Below are positions 42,752 to 51,724 of a DNA stretch of 64,000 bases, one piece after another. The number at the start of each line of letters is the position of its first letter. Within the stretch, counting starts at the first letter, position 1. The notes under the pieces are model-generated. The model ran no database searches. It saw only the letters and a program-made list of their open reading frames with translations, and was not told the DNA's origin. Location: positions 1 to 64,000 of the forward strand of contig CAMLFH010000005.1 in assembly GCA_946479285.1 (NCBI GenBank), read 5' to 3'. This DNA comes from an uncultured Flavobacteriales bacterium. Lineage in GTDB: Bacteria; Bacteroidota; Bacteroidia; Flavobacteriales; Crocinitomicaceae. Made by a program: the position numbers and the translations under genes.

Positions 42752-44815
42752 TTAAAGTTTAATTCCTACCAGGATAATGTCGTCGATTTGAGGGAAAGAA
42801 CCTTTCCAGTTCTGTAAACTGGTTTGGAGGATTGCTTCCTGCTCTTTTGCAGACAAATGGGTGATTTCCAAAAGCAATTGCTTCAGGTTTTTAGTCATGA
42901 ACTTTTTATTGTGTTCACCGCCAAATTGGTCCGGGTAACCGTCGGAGAATAAGTAAACGGAATCTCCTTTTTGAAGCGGGATCGTGATTTCGTTGAACTC
43001 ATAATCGGAATAATTGTTTCCGCCAATCGACATTTTATCCGGTGAATATTGGATCAGTTCTTTGTTGCGGATCAACCAAAGCGGTCTGTTTGCGCCGGAA
43101 TATTTGACACTACTCAAATCCTTTTCAAAAATACAGATTGCCGTGTCCATTCCGTCCCTGTTTTTTCCCATTCCATGATCCTGCTTCAGGGATTCGATGA
43201 TGAATTTATTCACGTGGTTCAGGATTTGTGAAGAACTTTCAATACGTTTTTCAAGAATTGCGTAGTTCAAACCATCAATTCCCATCATACTCATGAATGC
43301 TCCCGGAATTCCATGCCCTGTACAATCCGAAACTGCAAAGATCTTTTTCCCGTTCTCTGTTTCGGTAAACCAATAGAAATCGCCGCTTACGATATCTCGT
43401 GGAAGATACATTACGAAAAACTCCGGGAAAGCTTCCTGGATGGTTTCGATATGAGGCAGACGCGCCTGCTGAATTTGTAAAGCGTATTCAATACTGTCGG
43501 AAATATCCTTGTTCTTAATTTCGATTTCCAGGTAAGCCTTTGCAATGATCTGGTTGTCCTTCTTTTTTCGCAGGAATGAACGGTAGATATAGATACCCAG
43601 CAGAAACAAGAAGAAGATCACGAAAATCAGGAAGATCTTGAAATTGCGTTCCCGTTTTTGTTCCTGCTCCAATGATTTGATCTGAAGCTTATTCTGTTCG
43701 TATTCCAGTTTGGCACCCATTTCCTGGATGTAATTGCGGTTATTGCGCGCATTGACAGAATCATTGGTTTGAGCATAGAGCTCCATGTAATTATACGCTT
43801 TCCCCAGTTTATTCTGAGTTTCGTAGATTTTGGATGCCAGGTAATATCCCTCAGCCAGTTCCGGTGGAAAATTGTGTTCTCTGCCCAGGTAAATTGCTTT
43901 TTCAAACAAAGGAAGTGCTTCGTCTAATTTACCCTGATCGTTTTTCACTTTCCCTAAGCCCAAATAACCCAAACACAGGTTGTAAGATTGATTGACCGAT
44001 TTTGACAGGATCCCGATTCCCTGATTGTACTCTTTCTCAGATTCTGCAAGGCGTTTCAATTCATAATTGAGTTGGGCAATTGTAATATGAATGGTGCCGA
44101 TAGCTTCCGGAAACTGGTATTTTTCTGCCAATTCTATTGCCTTTTTGCAGGATTTCAGCCCTTTCTCGTATTGCTCGGAAGTGAGGTACAAATTTGCAAG
44201 ATCATCATAGTTTATAATGATGCGCTCTTTGTTGTCAATTTTGAGATTCAGGTTCAGCGACTTTAGCAAATATTCTTCGGAAAGTTCATATTTCTCCTGT
44301 CCCAAATAAATCCATCCGATATTTCGGTAACACTCAGCAATTTGTCCGTAGTTTTTGGTTTTTTGAAAATTCTTGAGTGCATCAATGTAATATTCGGAAG
44401 CATGAGTGTAATCCCCCGAGAACCAGTAAAGATTTCCCATGGAATTTTGGACCCTTCCCATGAGTTCTTTGTCCTTCGTTGCTTCTGCAATCTGCATAGC
44501 CTGGTTAGTGAGCTTAAAGGCTTTTTTATAATCCGAATGTGCGATTGGCTGCGCTTCATTTAAGAGCTTCAGAACAGCCATACTGTCTTTGACATTCGGT
44601 TTTTTCTCTGCACCGACAGACTTTTTGCCGCTTTCGTCAAGAGCTTCCGTTTTGTCAACAGGATCAATGAGGTTAAATAATTCGATGACGGAATTTGGTC
44701 TGGGCGTTGTGGTGTTCTTAGTATCTAACGTGGATTTGGGAATTTCAAATGAAAACGCAGAAAATTGGAATACGGAAAGTATCGTAATCACAAGTAATAT
44801 TCCTTTTCGCAGCAT
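42752..44815 (-). CDS. TPR-containing sensor with SpoIIE-type PP2C phosphatase domain
   Basis: A 687-residue membrane protein. After a signal or anchor helix (GILLVITILSVFQFSAFSF), residues about 80-370 carry six or more tetratricopeptide repeats in the periplasm. One transmembrane helix follows (IFLIFVIFFLFLLGIYIY), then a short coiled coil and a cytoplasmic SpoIIE/RsbU phosphatase domain with PRDIVSGDFYW, VSDCTGHGIPGAFMSMMG and the final metal aspartates in QIDDIILVG. Such proteins dephosphorylate anti-anti-sigma factors or related partners. No anti-sigma gene is adjacent. It is the first gene of the operon with the hexosaminidase and cutC. The ligand of the TPR sensor is unknown. Confidence 0.88.
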   Translation of the reverse strand: MLRKGILLVITILSVFQFSAFSFEIPKSTLDTKNTTTPRPNSVIELFNLIDPVDKTEALDESGKKSVGAEKKPNVKDSMAVLKLLNEAQPIAHSDYKKAFKLTNQAMQIAEATKDKELMGRVQNSMGNLYWFSGDYTHASEYYIDALKNFQKTKNYGQIAECYRNIGWIYLGQEKYELSEEYLLKSLNLNLKIDNKERIIINYDDLANLYLTSEQYEKGLKSCKKAIELAEKYQFPEAIGTIHITIAQLNYELKRLAESEKEYNQGIGILSKSVNQSYNLCLGYLGLGKVKNDQGKLDEALPLFEKAIYLGREHNFPPELAEGYYLASKIYETQNKLGKAYNYMELYAQTNDSVNARNNRNYIQEMGAKLEYEQNKLQIKSLEQEQKRERNFKIFLIFVIFFLFLLGIYIYRSFLRKKKDNQIIAKAYLEIEIKNKDISDSIEYALQIQQARLPHIETIQEAFPEFFVMYLPRDIVSGDFYWFTETENGKKIFAVSDCTGHGIPGAFMSMMGIDGLNYAILEKRIESSSQILNHVNKFIIESLKQDHGMGKNRDGMDTAICIFEKDLSSVKYSGANRPLWLIRNKELIQYSPDKMSIGGNNYSDYEFNEITIPLQKGDSVYLFSDGYPDQFGGEHNKKFMTKNLKQLLLEITHLSAKEQEAILQTSLQNWKGSFPQIDDIILVGIKL

Positions 44816-44886
44816 CCTATTTTTATTATTTGAGTCACAAATTAAGTATTTATATTTAACCCTGAGTTTAAAATTAGTTGGTTTTC

Positions 44887-47691
44887 ATGAAAGTATCAAT
44901 TGGATTTAGTGTTTTGGCGGTCTTGTTTATAGGATTGCACGCTTTTGGACAGAAGAAAATTCTGGGTCCGGAAGTATATAATTCCTGGAATAGAGTGGGT
45001 GATGTTAAACTTTCTCCCGATGGAAAATTCAGTGCTTATTCCGTGAAACCTTACCGCGGTGATGGGTTCCTGTATTTAATGAACCTGGAAACCGGGAAGA
45101 AAGATTCGATTGCACGAGGTTACGAACCCAAATTTGATGAAACAGGCAGTTTTTTAATGTTTAAGATCCATCCCGGATTTGACACGCTTCGAAAAGTTGA
45201 ACTGGCAAAAATCAACAAGGAGAAATGGCCAAAAGATTCCCTGGGCATGTGGGATACGAACACAGGGTCTTTAGTGAAATATGATAACCTGAAAGAATTT
45301 AAACTATCCGAAAAGGGAAATTCCCTGGGGTATCTTTCCACTAAAAATGAATGGCCGAAAGCATATTTAACCAAAAGCGAGGCTAAAAAAGAACAGAAGC
45401 AGGAGAAGAAAAAAGGAAAAATCAAAACGGATGGAAAACTCCTGACTCTGATTAACCCGGTTTCGAAACAAAAAAAATGCATTAGAAATATTACCCTGTT
45501 TGAATTGAGCGAAGACGGAAAGTACGCCGTTTTTGTACAGCAGGAAAAATTCAAAAAAGACTCGGTTCGCCTGGGAATCTATGATTTCACGAAGAATGAA
45601 GTGTGGAATAACTCGAAACGTGTGACAGAATATGCGGGAATCAATTTTTCAGGTAAAAACAACACTTTGCTGGGTCTTGCAACGGTGGATACCGCTTCGA
45701 ACAAACGTTGGTCGCTTTTTACATTCAATCCTGAAACCAAAGCTTTCAAACAACTCATCGATACTTCTATGCAGTTCAAAAATGAGGAGGTGCTTTCGTC
45801 CAACTTCAGACCTTATTTGAATAATAATGACTCGGATGTGTTTTTTGGAGTGGCTGATCGTCCCGAAAAGCCTTTTAAAGATTCCCTGCTGGAAACTGAG
45901 AAATCAAAAGTGGATGTCTGGCACTGGAAAGATAAGCGCCTGCAGCCGCAGCAATTAATAGAATTGAAAAGGGATCAAACGCGTTCCAACCTGGCTGTTT
46001 ACCATTTGAATTCCGGTGAAGCGGTTGTACTTGGAAACGATAGTTTATACCTGCAGTCGACTGAGCGCTACAACCAGGAGTATATTTTGGCAAATTGCGA
46101 AGAGATGTATCGTTACCAAACCTGGAACACGCTCAATCCGACAAACTATTATTTGATCCGGGTATCAGACGGAAAGATTTCTACTTTGAGAGAGAAAGTT
46201 TATTCCCGCGGGTATTTGTCTCCGGATGGAAAACAATTTGTTTATTGGAACGAACACACAAAAGAGTATTACCTGATGTACACGGAATCTCAGGTAGAAG
46301 AATGTATAACCTGCAGTTTCAAAGGGAATTTCTTTGAAGACAAAAACGGGATGATTGAAGAAGATGATCCGATGGGAATTATTGGCTGGGGAGTATATGA
46401 TCAGATTTTTATCCAGGCTGAGCATGATATTCTTACGTATAGACCGGGTTCAAATAAAACGGTTTCCTTCACAAGTTTCCTTAGACTCGCTGATCAGGAT
46501 ACCAATTACAGGTATTCACTTTACAACCTGAATCCGGATTCGGTACTTTACTATCCGCAAAATATGCTGATGACACGCTTTAACAAAACCACCAAAATGA
46601 TGGATGTATACCGCGTTGGAGAACCATTTAGTCATAGGGATTTCGAACTGATCTCCGGCTCAGGACACAACTACTTCAATTTTATTAAGGCGAAGAAAAG
46701 TAACCGTATCATCTTCAACCGTTCTTCAAACAGTGATTTCCCGGATTTGTTCGCAACCACGAAACCCGGGGATGATATTATGCAGATCTCGAAAGCAAAC
46801 CCGCAGCAAAGTCAGTACAATTGGTCCACCGTGGAACTGATCAAATGGAACAGTTATTCCGGTATTCCCCTGGAAGGATTGGTCTACAAGCCGGAAAACT
46901 TCGATCCGAACCAGGAATATCCTTTGTTGGTTTATTTCTACGAAATGTATTCCGATGATATTCATAACCATTACGCACCAAAACCAACAGCTTCCATCAT
47001 TTATCCAACAGAATACGCTTCTGCAGGGTATGTGGTCTTCATTCCGAATATCCGTTACACAGCCGGACATCCCGGAAATAGTGCCTACGATTGTATTTTA
47101 AGCGGAACAGATGCCGTTTTGAAAAAGTACTCCAACATCGATTCGAAGAGAATGGGACTGCAGGGACAAAGCTGGGGCGGTTATCAAACGGCACAGTTGA
47201 TTACCATGACAGATCGTTTTGCGGCGGCTATGGCCGGAGCTCCCGTTGGGAACATGTTCTCTGCTTACGGCGGAATTCGTTGGGGATCCGGATACAGCAG
47301 ACAATTCCAGTATGAGCATTCTCAAAGCCGTATTGGTAAAACCATTTGGGATGCGCCGGAATTGTATGTGGAAAACAGTCCTATTTTTGGATTGCCAAAA
47401 GTGAAAACGCCTTTGCTGATCATGCACAACGATGAAGACGGGGCAGTTCCATGGTACCAGGGAATTGAATTATACACCGGTCTGCGTCGTCTGCAGAAAC
47501 CGGTTTGGTTGTTGAATTACAATGGAGATGATCACAACCTGATGAAACCGGCAAACAGAATGGATTTGAGCATCCGCATGCGCCAGTTCTTCGATTTCTA
47601 CCTCCTCAATAAACAAGAGCCGCTGTGGCTGAAAGAAGGAATCCCGGCGGTGCAGAAAGGGAAGAATTACAAATACGAATTGACCGAATAA
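44887..47691 (+). CDS. S9 family peptidase (prolyl-oligopeptidase/DPP-like)
   Basis: A 934-residue secreted serine peptidase. The ATG at 44887 gives a signal peptide (VSIGFSVLAVLFIGLHAFGQ); an upstream TTG adds nothing. Residues about 25-650 form a WD-like beta-propeller. The alpha/beta hydrolase domain has the nucleophile Ser762 in GQSWGGY, the acid around Asp849 in HNDEDGAVPW and His883 in GDDHNLMKP. Members cut dipeptides or oligopeptides, often after proline. A lysine-rich insertion lies at residues about 160-185 (KSEAKKEQKQEKKKGK). It is divergent from the phosphatase operon. Exact specificity cannot be assigned. Confidence 0.9.
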   Translation: MKVSIGFSVLAVLFIGLHAFGQKKILGPEVYNSWNRVGDVKLSPDGKFSAYSVKPYRGDGFLYLMNLETGKKDSIARGYEPKFDETGSFLMFKIHPGFDTLRKVELAKINKEKWPKDSLGMWDTNTGSLVKYDNLKEFKLSEKGNSLGYLSTKNEWPKAYLTKSEAKKEQKQEKKKGKIKTDGKLLTLINPVSKQKKCIRNITLFELSEDGKYAVFVQQEKFKKDSVRLGIYDFTKNEVWNNSKRVTEYAGINFSGKNNTLLGLATVDTASNKRWSLFTFNPETKAFKQLIDTSMQFKNEEVLSSNFRPYLNNNDSDVFFGVADRPEKPFKDSLLETEKSKVDVWHWKDKRLQPQQLIELKRDQTRSNLAVYHLNSGEAVVLGNDSLYLQSTERYNQEYILANCEEMYRYQTWNTLNPTNYYLIRVSDGKISTLREKVYSRGYLSPDGKQFVYWNEHTKEYYLMYTESQVEECITCSFKGNFFEDKNGMIEEDDPMGIIGWGVYDQIFIQAEHDILTYRPGSNKTVSFTSFLRLADQDTNYRYSLYNLNPDSVLYYPQNMLMTRFNKTTKMMDVYRVGEPFSHRDFELISGSGHNYFNFIKAKKSNRIIFNRSSNSDFPDLFATTKPGDDIMQISKANPQQSQYNWSTVELIKWNSYSGIPLEGLVYKPENFDPNQEYPLLVYFYEMYSDDIHNHYAPKPTASIIYPTEYASAGYVVFIPNIRYTAGHPGNSAYDCILSGTDAVLKKYSNIDSKRMGLQGQSWGGYQTAQLITMTDRFAAAMAGAPVGNMFSAYGGIRWGSGYSRQFQYEHSQSRIGKTIWDAPELYVENSPIFGLPKVKTPLLIMHNDEDGAVPWYQGIELYTGLRRLQKPVWLLNYNGDDHNLMKPANRMDLSIRMRQFFDFYLLNKQEPLWLKEGIPAVQKGKNYKYELTE

Positions 47692-47718
47692 GAGCAAGCA
47701 CTGCTTGCGATAAATGAA

Positions 47719-47746
47719 GAAGGGGCGCGATTAATCGCGCCCCTTC
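47719..47746. repeat. AGGGGCG palindromic repeat, copy 3, and bidirectional terminator
   Basis: A perfect 28-base palindrome: GAAGGGGCGCGATT and its mirror image. It lies between convergent genes (S9 peptidase and a lipoprotein) and is flanked by T-rich sequence, so it can end both transcripts. Confidence 0.75.
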
Positions 47747-47767
47747 GTTTTCAAAAAATAAACCGGA

Positions 47768-48130
47768 TTAAATAAAGACCGTTTCTTCTGTCGTTTCTTC
47801 TTGCTCAACTTTGATGATGCCGTTACCCACGGCACCACCCAAGCTCGCTTTTATTTTAAATACGGCAACGCCACATTGCCCCAACTGATAGACATCGTTG
47901 TAATTGAATGTGGCCTCGCCTTGCTCATTAGTCGTTGCTGTTTTCGGATCTCTGATTGATCCCTGACCTGTCGTTGATTCACCAATTAATTCTACTGTTG
48001 CACCTGCCACACGGCTATTGTTTTGATCCAGCACATAGATCTTTGCAATCGTATCGTCTTTCTTTCTGCAAGAACCGATAGTGATTATTGCTGCTCCGAT
48101 TGCCAGGGTTAAAATAGAACGTGATAACAT
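47768..48130 (-). CDS. Small lipoprotein with Ig-like domain, paralogue 1 of 3
   Basis: A 120-residue protein with a signal peptide and a lipobox ending in GSC (residues 18-20), followed by charged KKDD. The mature part is one beta-sandwich of the carboxypeptidase-regulatory type (AKIYVLDQNNSRVAGATVEL, then NDVYQLGQCGVAVFKI) ending in the acidic EQEETTEETVFI. It is a close relative of the gene at 48291 and a more distant one of 48686. The extra cysteine in GQCGV is unique to this copy. Probably an outer-membrane lipoprotein; function unknown. Confidence 0.72.
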   Translation of the reverse strand: MLSRSILTLAIGAAIITIGSCRKKDDTIAKIYVLDQNNSRVAGATVELIGESTTGQGSIRDPKTATTNEQGEATFNYNDVYQLGQCGVAVFKIKASLGGAVGNGIIKVEQEETTEETVFI

Positions 48131-48234
48131 GGTAAATTCTTTAGTTCCTGCAAGTTCAGGTATTCAAAGAGATCCATTTGCTTCAAATGAATAAAAGGGA
48201 GTTCCGGATGTTCCTTTTTGAAGTTTGTGCGAAT

Positions 48235-48269
48235 AAAAAACCCTGACGTTCTTGCGAAGTCAGGGTTTA
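48235..48269 (-). terminator. Terminator of lipoprotein paralogue 2
   Basis: Minus-strand stem AACCCTGAC/GTCAGGGTT with an eleven-base loop and a six-T tail, 20 bases after the stop at 48291. It separates the paralogues into at least two transcripts. Confidence 0.75.
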
Positions 48270-48290
48270 TATAGTATCTGAGAGATAACC

Positions 48291-48674
48291 TTACTGGATA
48301 AACACAGTTTCTTCGTTTTCTTCTTCTTGTTCGATTTTGATAATCGCTTCACCCTCAAGTGCATCTTTTCTTGCTTCAATGTTTAGAACCGCCACACCTG
48401 CTTGTCCTAATTGGTAAACATCATTGAAGTTAAAGTAAGCAACACCCGATCCATCACTGGTCGCCGTATCGAAAAGAACAACGGGCGGAGAGTTTTGAAT
48501 AGTTGATTCGCCTTTCAGTACAACTTGTGCACCTGCTACACGTTGATTGTTAGCATCCAAAACATAAATAGAAGCAGTAGTGTCTTTCTTCTTTCTACAA
48601 CCTGTAGAAGAGAAAACAACACCCATACCAATAATAAGTGCTCCGTAAAATGCCGATTTAATAAGTGTATTCAT
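48291..48674 (-). CDS. Small lipoprotein with Ig-like domain, paralogue 2 of 3
   Basis: A 127-residue protein. Lipobox STGC near residue 26, then RKKKD. It shares with its neighbour the block IYVLDANNQRVAGAQVVL, NDVYQLGQAGVAV and the acidic tail EQEEENEETVFIQ. The start codon lies 12 bases after the stop of paralogue 3 in the direction of transcription, so these two are probably cotranscribed. A single beta-sandwich anchored by lipid fits a surface or periplasmic adhesion or assembly role, which is inference. Confidence 0.72.
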   Translation of the reverse strand: MNTLIKSAFYGALIIGMGVVFSSTGCRKKKDTTASIYVLDANNQRVAGAQVVLKGESTIQNSPPVVLFDTATSDGSGVAYFNFNDVYQLGQAGVAVLNIEARKDALEGEAIIKIEQEEENEETVFIQ

Positions 48675-48685
48675 GTTTGTTGATA

Positions 48686-49063
48686 TTATTGGGGAAGGGA
48701 GATAGTTAATACATTGGTTATACGAGCTCTGCAGCGAATGGATCCGCTTGCTTGCTTCGTATCGAATTTAGCAATTACATCAAAATATCCGGTAGTTTCC
48801 TTTTTTCCAAGCTTGCTAAAGAAGTCTTCCATATCAAAATACGCAAAACCGGATGAATTCGTTTGAACCGTGTCCACATACTCAGGTGTCGGCGGGTCAG
48901 AATTAACATCAGCGATGATAACTACCTTTGCATTCTTTACCAATTCATTGTTATATGAACGTACAAAAACCTTTAAAACAGAAGGGTCTTTCTTACACGA
49001 AGACAATACTACAAGTATCGTGATCAGGGATAAAAACCCGATATTACGTATCATTTTGTTCAT
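48686..49063 (-). CDS. Small lipoprotein with Ig-like domain, paralogue 3 of 3
   Basis: A 125-residue protein with lipobox VLSSC (near residue 23) and KKD after it. The fold follows the same plan (VLKVFVRSYNNELVKNAKVV, then SSGFAYFDMEDFF), but sequence identity to the other two is low and the acidic VFI tail is replaced by VLTISLPQ. It is the first gene of the minus-strand group and is divergent from pheS across a 183-base gap with AT-rich promoter-like sequence. Function unknown. Confidence 0.7.
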   Translation of the reverse strand: MNKMIRNIGFLSLITILVVLSSCKKDPSVLKVFVRSYNNELVKNAKVVIIADVNSDPPTPEYVDTVQTNSSGFAYFDMEDFFSKLGKKETTGYFDVIAKFDTKQASGSIRCRARITNVLTISLPQ

Positions 49064-49130
49064 GAGTGTCGTTTTATTTCGTTGTAAATATAATCTTTTT
49101 GCGTTTATAATCTGATTCTATACAATTTCG

Positions 49131-49138
49131 TAACTTCG
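49131..49138 (+). promoter_or_regulatory. -7-like box TAACTTCG upstream of pheS
   Basis: A one-mismatch version of TAnnTTTG, 108 bases before the pheS start. If used, it would give a leader of about 100 bases, long enough for attenuation, but no leader peptide rich in Phe codons is visible. Confidence 0.25.
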
Positions 49139-49246
49139 TTGCTTGAAAAAGTATGTTTTTAAACATCAAATTAAAAGAAAAAGTTACATTTCTGGAAATA
49201 TTTTTTTTGATAGACGTTTAGAAAGTAAAAAGGTTGGATTAAAAGA

Positions 49247-50272
49247 ATGAAAGAGCAAATCGCTGCAGCTAAGGAAGCTATTGAAAATTACCCCGTAACA
49301 GATCTGAATGCGGTGGAAGCATTTCGTATTCACTTTTTGGGCTCCAAAGGAGAACTGAAGAACCTGTTTGGTGAGTTGAAAAACGTTCCGAACGAAGAAA
49401 AAAAGGAAGTAGGACAGCTTTTAAATGGCTTAAGAATATTAGCTGAAGAAAAATGGATGATTTCCAAAGACAGTTTGGAGCATGTGCAGGGCGCAGATTC
49501 TGATGTGGATGTGACCATGCCTGCTGAGCCAATTCCGCTGGGTGCAAGACATCCGCTTTCTATTGTGCGAAGTGAGATCATTGCTATTTTTGAACGCATT
49601 GGTTATTCCGTATCGGAAGGACCGGAAATCGAAGACGACTGGCATAATTTCTCCGCTTTGAATTTTCCGCCTGAGCATCCGGCAAGAGATATGCAGGATA
49701 CTTTCTTCATCGAAAAAGGTGAACGGGAAATGGCTTTGAGAACGCATACGTCTTCCGTTCAGGTGCGTGTAATGGAATCTTCCACACCGCCGATTAGAAC
49801 TATTTCTCCGGGAAGAGTGTACCGAAATGAAGCAATTTCAGCCCGTGCGCACTGTTTTTTTCACCAGGTAGAAGGTTTGTATATTGATAAAAACGTTTCG
49901 TTTGCGGATTTGAAGCAGACGCTTGATTATTTCGCAAAATCACTGTTCGGAGATAAAGCGAAGATTCGCCTGCGCCCATCTTATTTCCCTTTTACGGAAC
50001 CGAGTGCCGAAGTAGATGTTTCGTGTACGATCTGTAATGCAAAAGGGTGTAATGTCTGTAAATACACAGGTTGGTTAGAGATCCTGGGTTGTGGAATGGT
50101 GGATCCGGCAGTATTGGAAGCTTCCGGAATTGATTCGGAAATCTATACCGGTTTTGCATTTGGGATGGGAATTGAGCGCATTGCCCAGTTGAAATTCCGG
50201 GTAAATGACCTGCGCCTGTATTCGGAGAATGATGTGCGCTTTCTGAAACAATTTAAAGGAGTGAATTTCTGA
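49247..50272 (+). CDS. pheS: Phenylalanine--tRNA ligase alpha subunit
   Basis: A 341-residue catalytic subunit of the alpha2-beta2 synthetase that charges tRNA-Phe. The N-terminal coiled coil (residues 1-85) binds tRNA. The class II core shows motif 1 around HPLSIVRSEIIAIFERIGY, motif 2 in RVYRNEAISARAHCFFHQVEG, and motif 3 in FAFGMGIERIAQLKF. Length is standard. The beta subunit gene is not adjacent, as usual in Bacteroidota. It opens a tight cluster with ytxJ (one base apart), the glutaminyl cyclase and tadA. Confidence 0.97.
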   Translation: MKEQIAAAKEAIENYPVTDLNAVEAFRIHFLGSKGELKNLFGELKNVPNEEKKEVGQLLNGLRILAEEKWMISKDSLEHVQGADSDVDVTMPAEPIPLGARHPLSIVRSEIIAIFERIGYSVSEGPEIEDDWHNFSALNFPPEHPARDMQDTFFIEKGEREMALRTHTSSVQVRVMESSTPPIRTISPGRVYRNEAISARAHCFFHQVEGLYIDKNVSFADLKQTLDYFAKSLFGDKAKIRLRPSYFPFTEPSAEVDVSCTICNAKGCNVCKYTGWLEILGCGMVDPAVLEASGIDSEIYTGFAFGMGIERIAQLKFRVNDLRLYSENDVRFLKQFKGVNF

Positions 50273-50273
50273 T

Positions 50274-50633
50274 ATGGGACTTTTTTCAAGTAAACAGAAA
50301 GCGGCGTTTCCGTGGGTAGATCTGACCAGTTCAGAGCAATTGCACGACCTTTTAAAGTCTTCAGAGGAGAAACCGCTGTTGTTGTTCAAGCACAGCACAC
50401 GCTGCAGCATTTCTTCCATGGCATTGAACCGGTTTGAAAACAATATGGATCCTGAGAAGGCAACTTGCGTGTACCTGGATTTAATAGCATACAGGCCTTT
50501 GTCGAATGAAATTGCAGAGCTCACACATATTGAACACCAATCTCCGCAGGCAATCCTAATTAGTAATCACGAAGTCATTTACACGGAAACACATTCCGGT
50601 ATTAATGCATCAGATATTTTGAAACTCATTTAA
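50274..50633 (+). CDS. ytxJ: YtxJ-type bacillithiol-system protein
   Basis: A 119-residue monothiol thioredoxin-fold protein. The single redox cysteine lies in FKHSTRCSISSMALNRFE, the diagnostic YtxJ motif, and a cis-proline region follows (HQSPQAILI). It is predicted to be cytoplasmic and to remove bacillithiol from mixed disulfides, as suggested for Firmicutes; in Bacteroidota the same thiol is made by some lineages. It starts one base after the pheS stop, so translation is probably coupled. It implies that this organism makes bacillithiol or a related thiol. Confidence 0.85.
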   Translation: MGLFSSKQKAAFPWVDLTSSEQLHDLLKSSEEKPLLLFKHSTRCSISSMALNRFENNMDPEKATCVYLDLIAYRPLSNEIAELTHIEHQSPQAILISNHEVIYTETHSGINASDILKLI

Positions 50634-50635
50634 GT

Positions 50636-51724
50636 ATGAAAAGAAGATACGGAATAATTATCCTGCTCATTTTGGTTTTGGGGGCATTTATCATGATCCC
50701 AATGATGAGATCCTGTGAAGGCGGTGATTCTGAAGAAGTGGACATGGCTCGTTTTGATCTGCCCGGAGCGCCTGCTGCAAAGTATGGAGAGGATATTCCT
50801 ATTAAATTCATCATTCCGGAAGGATTGGTGAAAGTAGAATTGATTTACAATGATTCGGTTTTCCAAACCTGGAACAATCCGAAAGCTCAGACAAGAACAG
50901 TTGCGCTGAAAACCGATTATTACGGTGTTGGTTCCCGAAACCTGGTACTTCGATCAACTTATAAAGACGGAACTTCTTTGGAAAACTCAACAATTCTGCG
51001 GGTACTTTCAGATATCACGCCGGAATTTTTATTCGCAAAGATCATCAAAGAATATCCGCACAACCCGGAAAACTACATCCAGGGTTATGAATTCGACGGA
51101 AATCAATTGTATGAAAGTACCGGAGATCCGTCTCATACGGGAAAAACCAAGATCGGACAGGTTTCACTGGAAACAGGTCAATACAACGAGTTTCAAAACG
51201 GATTGGATGCAACTTATTTCGGAGAAGGAATCACTATTTTCGGAGACTTGATTTACCAGGTTACCTGGCAAAACGGGAAATGCTTTGTCTACGATAAAAA
51301 AAACCTGGTTTTGAAAAATGAGTTCAGCTACATCGGTCAGGGTTGGGGATTGTGCAACGATGGAAAATCGATCATCATGTCTGACGGTTCCGAGCGCATT
51401 ACCTTCCGCGATCCAAAAACTTTTCAGCCTACAAGAGTGATCGAAGTATGTGATATGACAGACGCACGTGCGTACCTGAACGAATTGGAATACATTGACG
51501 GAAAGATTTACGCAAACGTTTATACAACCGGGAATGTATTGGTAATTGAACCCACAACCGGTCGTGTATTGCAGGAAATTGATGCCAATGAACTGGTCGT
51601 TCGCGGAAAAGGTACCGGAGATGTATTGAACGGAATTGCGCACAATAAGCTTACGAAAAAGACCTACATGACCGGAAAATACTGGACTAAGGCTTTTGAA
51701 GTTCAATTCGTGAAAAATCTATGA
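50636..51724 (+). CDS. Glutaminyl-peptide cyclotransferase, membrane-anchored
   Basis: A 362-residue protein whose C-terminal 250 residues form the five-bladed beta-propeller of bacterial glutaminyl cyclases, which turn N-terminal glutamine into pyroglutamate. Markers: YIQGYEFDGNQLYESTGDP, FGEGITIFGDLIYQVTW, LSDGS-like MSDGSERITFRDP, and LNELEYIDGKIYANVY. The N-terminus is a hydrophobic helix with a cysteine at 27 that could serve as a weak lipobox (MRSC), so the enzyme faces the periplasm. It is separated from ytxJ by two bases and overlaps tadA by four. T9SS cargo in Bacteroidota often has N-terminal Gln after signal cleavage, so they are likely substrates; established for related species, inferred here. 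Confidence 0.88.
   Translation: MKRRYGIIILLILVLGAFIMIPMMRSCEGGDSEEVDMARFDLPGAPAAKYGEDIPIKFIIPEGLVKVELIYNDSVFQTWNNPKAQTRTVALKTDYYGVGSRNLVLRSTYKDGTSLENSTILRVLSDITPEFLFAKIIKEYPHNPENYIQGYEFDGNQLYESTGDPSHTGKTKIGQVSLETGQYNEFQNGLDATYFGEGITIFGDLIYQVTWQNGKCFVYDKKNLVLKNEFSYIGQGWGLCNDGKSIIMSDGSERITFRDPKTFQPTRVIEVCDMTDARAYLNELEYIDGKIYANVYTTGNVLVIEPTTGRVLQEIDANELVVRGKGTGDVLNGIAHNKLTKKTYMTGKYWTKAFEVQFVKNL

Noticed and set aside
47768..49063. Lipoprotein trio as a defence or toxin locus
   Set aside because: All three are lipid-anchored beta-sandwiches without catalytic residues or mobile signatures.
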